NCBI GenBank assembly: GCA_964019425.1
Contig: OZ025810.1
Span: 558,001 to 622,000, forward strand
Direction of reading: 5' to 3'
DNA from: Flectonema sp. DT1601
Taxonomy: Eukaryota; Euglenozoa; Diplonemea; Diplonemida; Diplonemidae
DNA length: 64,000 nucleotides
Shown: positions 61,317 through 64,000 of the stretch, in pieces
Layout of the letters: each line of letters begins with the position of its first letter
How positions within the stretch are numbered: the first letter of the stretch is position 1
The notes under the pieces: model-generated
Seen by the model: the letters and a program-made list of their open reading frames with translations, nothing else
Database searches by the model: none
Told to the model about the DNA's origin: nothing
Program-made: the position numbers and the translations under genes

Positions 61317-62627
61317 TTACTTAGGACCCCTGGGTTCGCTTTGATTTTGGCAATGTCGTAGGAGTTGAGTGCTTCCGTTCATGTTTTTCGGTGGGATATG
61401 ATTGTGTGTAGCAAAGGTATGGTTGTTGCAAACAGGGGCTGAATACTTGTCAATATTTTCGTGATATTGTTCGAAGCAGGGAACCATGCATAAGAAAACC
61501 TCGCTTTTTGAACAAGAAATCGATGACCTTACCTTTTTTGAGAACAAATCCGTGAACTGCAGTCCCCAAAAATACCGAATTTTCGTAGGTAGTGACATTT
61601 TGTGTGAGTTTGGTGTGTTCCGTGATCAATAAGTTGAGAACATAGCCTCTTTTTGAACTGAGCATATGTCCCGACGTCTTTTTTCAGACTTCTTTTGGAG
61701 GGTGAAAACATTGAAGATAGAAATCTCTAACAAGTAGTGAAAGACTTTCAGGGTCCAGCGTTTTGTCATCAGAGTTCTTCTTGCCTTCCCCCTGATACCG
61801 TCTACGAGGTCAACACCACCCATTAGTTTGTTGTACTGATGGATCTGTACCGGTAAGTCGATAGTCACTTTTTGATAGATTTCCTTATCTTAGTCCATCA
61901 CGTGGCTGTCTCATAATTCTCCTCGAGAGGCAATGTGCTGAAGACATGTACTTCTTTTGGATTGTCCCTGAATTTATGTGATGCACATTGTGCTAGGACT
62001 GAAAGTACGAGGCAGAGAACTTCTCCACCCGTCCCTGCGCCTCCGCCTTATTGATCTCGGACCATTTGGGAACTATTGTTTCCCAAAAGCTGCGGATTTT
62101 GTAGAGCTTGTCAGTAGGTACGGGGTTGGTGACAGTGTAAAACTTTAGATTGGTTCGAATTTAGAGGAACCGATCTCAGGAAGCGAAGTGGGGTGTGTAC
62201 GCTGGGTCTGATGTACCGTTCCTGTAATCTGAGATATTTGGCTTATCACAGAGACCCACGAGGATATTGAGTCCTAAAGAGAGTTTGAGTTCAGCTACGT
62301 TAAGATTGAGTGCCTAGTTGTTGCTGCAGTGCGAAATCATCTCATCACCTTTGGGGTGAACACAAGTTCAAATTTCTGCAGTTCCTTCATCAATTTCAGG
62401 TCTGACATGTCCTGCAAGGACCGCCGAAACGTGTGTCGTCTTACCTTGGTGATTTTCTTGCTCCATTTCAGAGGGGAAATGCTTGGCTCTATTGTACTCT
62501 TTTCATCGCTCGAAGAAGACTCAGGAGCACCCGAATCTGGGATAGGTGACCCTACTGAATCATTTTCGATGGAAATAGTTTTAGGGATTTTAATTTTTGG
62601 CTGAAAACATGGGATAGTCATGGGCAA
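61317..62627 (-). pseudogene. piggyBac transposase remnant
   Basis: The N-terminal acidic part (62627-62337: SGAPESSSSDEKSTIEP, then KWSKKITKVRRHTF) is followed in another frame by the conserved LGLNILVGL and NISDYRNGT region (near 62170-62290). The stretch that should carry the first two catalytic Asp residues (V-D-E-x-M-x-x-F-K-G-R type motif) is missing, while the third conserved segment, MGGVDLVD, remains at 61626-61868 with the following helix (KVFHYLLEISIFNVF). Several stops and shifts separate the pieces. The C-terminal Cys-rich end may persist near 61317-61598. It is clearly non-functional and probably not recent. Confidence 0.75.
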
Positions 62628-62801
62628 CCTGGCTAAGACTGTTCCCAGTGCAGAAAAAAAAAAAAGAACTTTTTCTCAGAAAAAGCTGGTGATTTTTGCA
62701 GCACGATCCCACATAAAATTTGTCGTTTTTGGGCAGCTCTGGCTCCACCCTTGTACTCACAAGGTACATTTTTCCCCTTTGTCAAAAAAAAAAAAACGCG
62801 A

Positions 62802-62821
62802 AAGGCCACTATAGTGGCCTT
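62802..62821. repeat. Subterminal 20-nt perfect palindrome of the piggyBac element
   Basis: AAGGCCACTA followed by TAGTGGCCTT, 15 nt inside the right TTAA. Possibly a transposase-binding site. Confidence 0.7.
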
Positions 62822-62839
62822 CAGGGCTTAAAGGGTTAA

Positions 62840-63184
62840 TATAAAACATTTCTTCATAATTACATCACTCGTACCATTGAGACCGTAAAGCCAGACAGCG
62901 TATCACCTTTCATCTGTATTATTATTTTACTGTTATGTTTAATATAAAAAAGATGTTTTATCAAGCACAGCCGCCCACTCACTGTTGGACTACAACACTG
63001 ACCATATTCATGGAGCTGTGTTTGCCCATAAAGAGAAAGAAAAAAAAGGAAAATAATTAAACCAACCAAGTTGGTTTCAAAATGAAAAACTTACTTTCGC
63101 ACGTTCAACAAGAAACAAATGAAAGAAATGAAATGATAAAAAGAATCACAACAACCAACCTTGTGAAGAGAGAGAACCGTAATC
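62840..63184. other. Intergenic
   Basis: Ordinary A/T-rich spacer between the transposon and EF-1alpha copy 4; no gene recognised and no copy of the EF-1alpha 3' hairpin. Confidence 0.45.
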
Positions 63185-64000
63185 TTACTTCTTCTTGGTG
63201 GCGGCAACCTTCTCAGTGGTCTTGGTAACCTTTCCAAGCATGACAACACCGTTACCTTCCATGATAGCGACACGGGAAAGACCCTCGCAGTTCTTGAACG
63301 AGTCAACAACAAGTGGCTGTTGTGGGGTGAACACAACCTCAGCCATCTCGTTAGCCTTCAGGCAGTGGGGTTCCTCAGCCTTCTTTCCTCCGGTCTCTTT
63401 ACCCATCTTCCACACCAACTGGGTCATTCTCACGGCGGATCTTCCGGTACGCACGAAGCATACTGGAGTGTATCCAACCTTCAACTCACCAGGGTGGTCA
63501 AGGATCTGAACCTGGGCAGTGAAGGTTCCGGCCTCCTTCAAGGATCCGTCCTTCTTGTACACCATCACGTCTCCGGTACGAGGCATGTTGTCCTTGTTAA
63601 GTCCCTTAACGTTAAGACCAACGTTGTCTCCGGCCTTGGCCTCGTCAGTACGCTTGTGGTGCATTTCACAGGTGAATACCTTTCCAGTGCACGCGTTGGC
63701 GGCAGTGTGGGTTGGAAGGAAGAGAACTTCCTCACCAGGCTTAACAATTCCCTGCTCAACACGTCCAGTGATGACATCACCAACTCCCTTAATCTGTTTT
63801 CAGTGTTTGTTTTTTGATAAATTTCCTTCCTTTTCACTTCTATTCATCTTTGCTATTAACAAAAACGAAATATATTTCCAATCCTCAATTCTTACAAAGC
63901 AAAACAAAATCAAACAAAACACAAACCTTGTAGACTCCTGAGACAGGCATTCTCATTGGGGCGTCGTTCTTACGCTCAGGCATACGAACCATGTCGTTCA
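63185..64000 (-). CDS. EF1A: Elongation factor EF-1alpha, copy 4 (cut by window edge)
   Basis: Exon 2 (63793-63185) is complete and exon 1 continues from 63927 past the window edge. The intron is 133 nt at the same site. The visible protein is identical to the other copies through domains 2 and 3 (TGRVEQGIVKPGEE, MHHKRTDEAKAGDNVG). The 3' flank shares GTGAAGAGAGAGAACCG with copy 2 but lacks the hairpin. Confidence 0.96.

Larger units (their letters stand above)
61115..62839 (-). mobile_element. Decayed piggyBac-family DNA transposon
   Basis: The element is bounded on both sides by TTAA, the piggyBac target. Its ends read TTAACCCTCTAATAAGAGGCC (left, first 20 nt shown in two parts: TTAACCCTCT and AATAAGAGGCC) and TTAACCCTTTAAGCCCTGAA (right, minus strand), a weak terminal inverted repeat starting TTAACCCT. 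A 20-nt palindrome lies just inside the right end. Minus-strand remnants of a piggyBac transposase are visible: AELKLSLGLNILVGLCDKPN, PTDKLYKIRSFWE, and YNKLMGGVDLVDGIRGKARR. It separates EF-1alpha copies 3 and 4. The element is 1.7 kb, shorter than an intact one, and cannot move by itself. Confidence 0.8.

Noticed and set aside
1-64000. Bacterial origin, suggested by xylose isomerase, aspartokinase and a CesT fold
   Set aside because: Spliceosomal introns, EF-1alpha, eIF1A, eIF5A, UPF1 and PDI show the DNA is eukaryotic; single genes may have been acquired.

Overview
This window looks like nuclear DNA of a flagellated protist. It carries GT-AG spliceosomal introns (mostly about 65-135 nt), eukaryotic translation factors, an NMD helicase and secreted proteins with signal peptides. 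Every gene I can support, about 27 over 64 kb, lies on the minus strand. At least ten start codons sit 2-45 nt after a pyrimidine-rich AG, where a spliced leader would be joined. Together this suggests polycistronic transcription with spliced-leader trans-splicing. A TET/JBP dioxygenase, a CesT-domain protein, PH-like coiled-coil proteins and F-x-P-x-I flagellar-type repeats all recall Euglenozoa. Because cis-introns are common, a diplonemid or euglenid relative is my best guess; a dinoflagellate or perkinsid is not excluded. Lineage is inference only.

Layout, left to right (reverse of transcription): eIF1A (partial), a RING/TRAF zinc-finger protein, a GRAM-domain protein, UPF1 with a complete PDI gene inside its first intron on the same strand, a secreted beta-helix protein, eIF5A, an unknown protein, a TET/JBP-family dioxygenase, a membrane-anchored SET protein, a probable flagellar protein, an unknown protein, aspartokinase with a decayed homoserine-dehydrogenase-like tail, a UBL/coiled-coil/CesT/PDZ protein, a DUF4091-like surface protein with 24-residue Pro/Thr repeats, two xylose isomerase copies, a SAM/EF-hand/dynein-D6-like fusion, two PH-like proteins, and an Ala-rich membrane protein.

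The right third (46.8-64 kb) is a multigene array: EF-1alpha, four secreted beta-repeat proteins (three nearly identical), two more EF-1alpha copies, a decayed piggyBac transposon flanked by TTAA, and a fourth EF-1alpha cut by the window edge. EF-1alpha copies share even their intron, which implies recent duplication or gene conversion.

The most notable observation is the UPF1/PDI arrangement. The UPF1 zinc domain (8150-8819) and its helicase body (3646-6064) are separated by 2,085 nt holding an intact PDI gene, with matching splice sites and codon phase. A similar but much weaker case may exist around eIF5A. Intergenic and intronic DNA is full of long A/T homopolymers, which create many spurious open frames.
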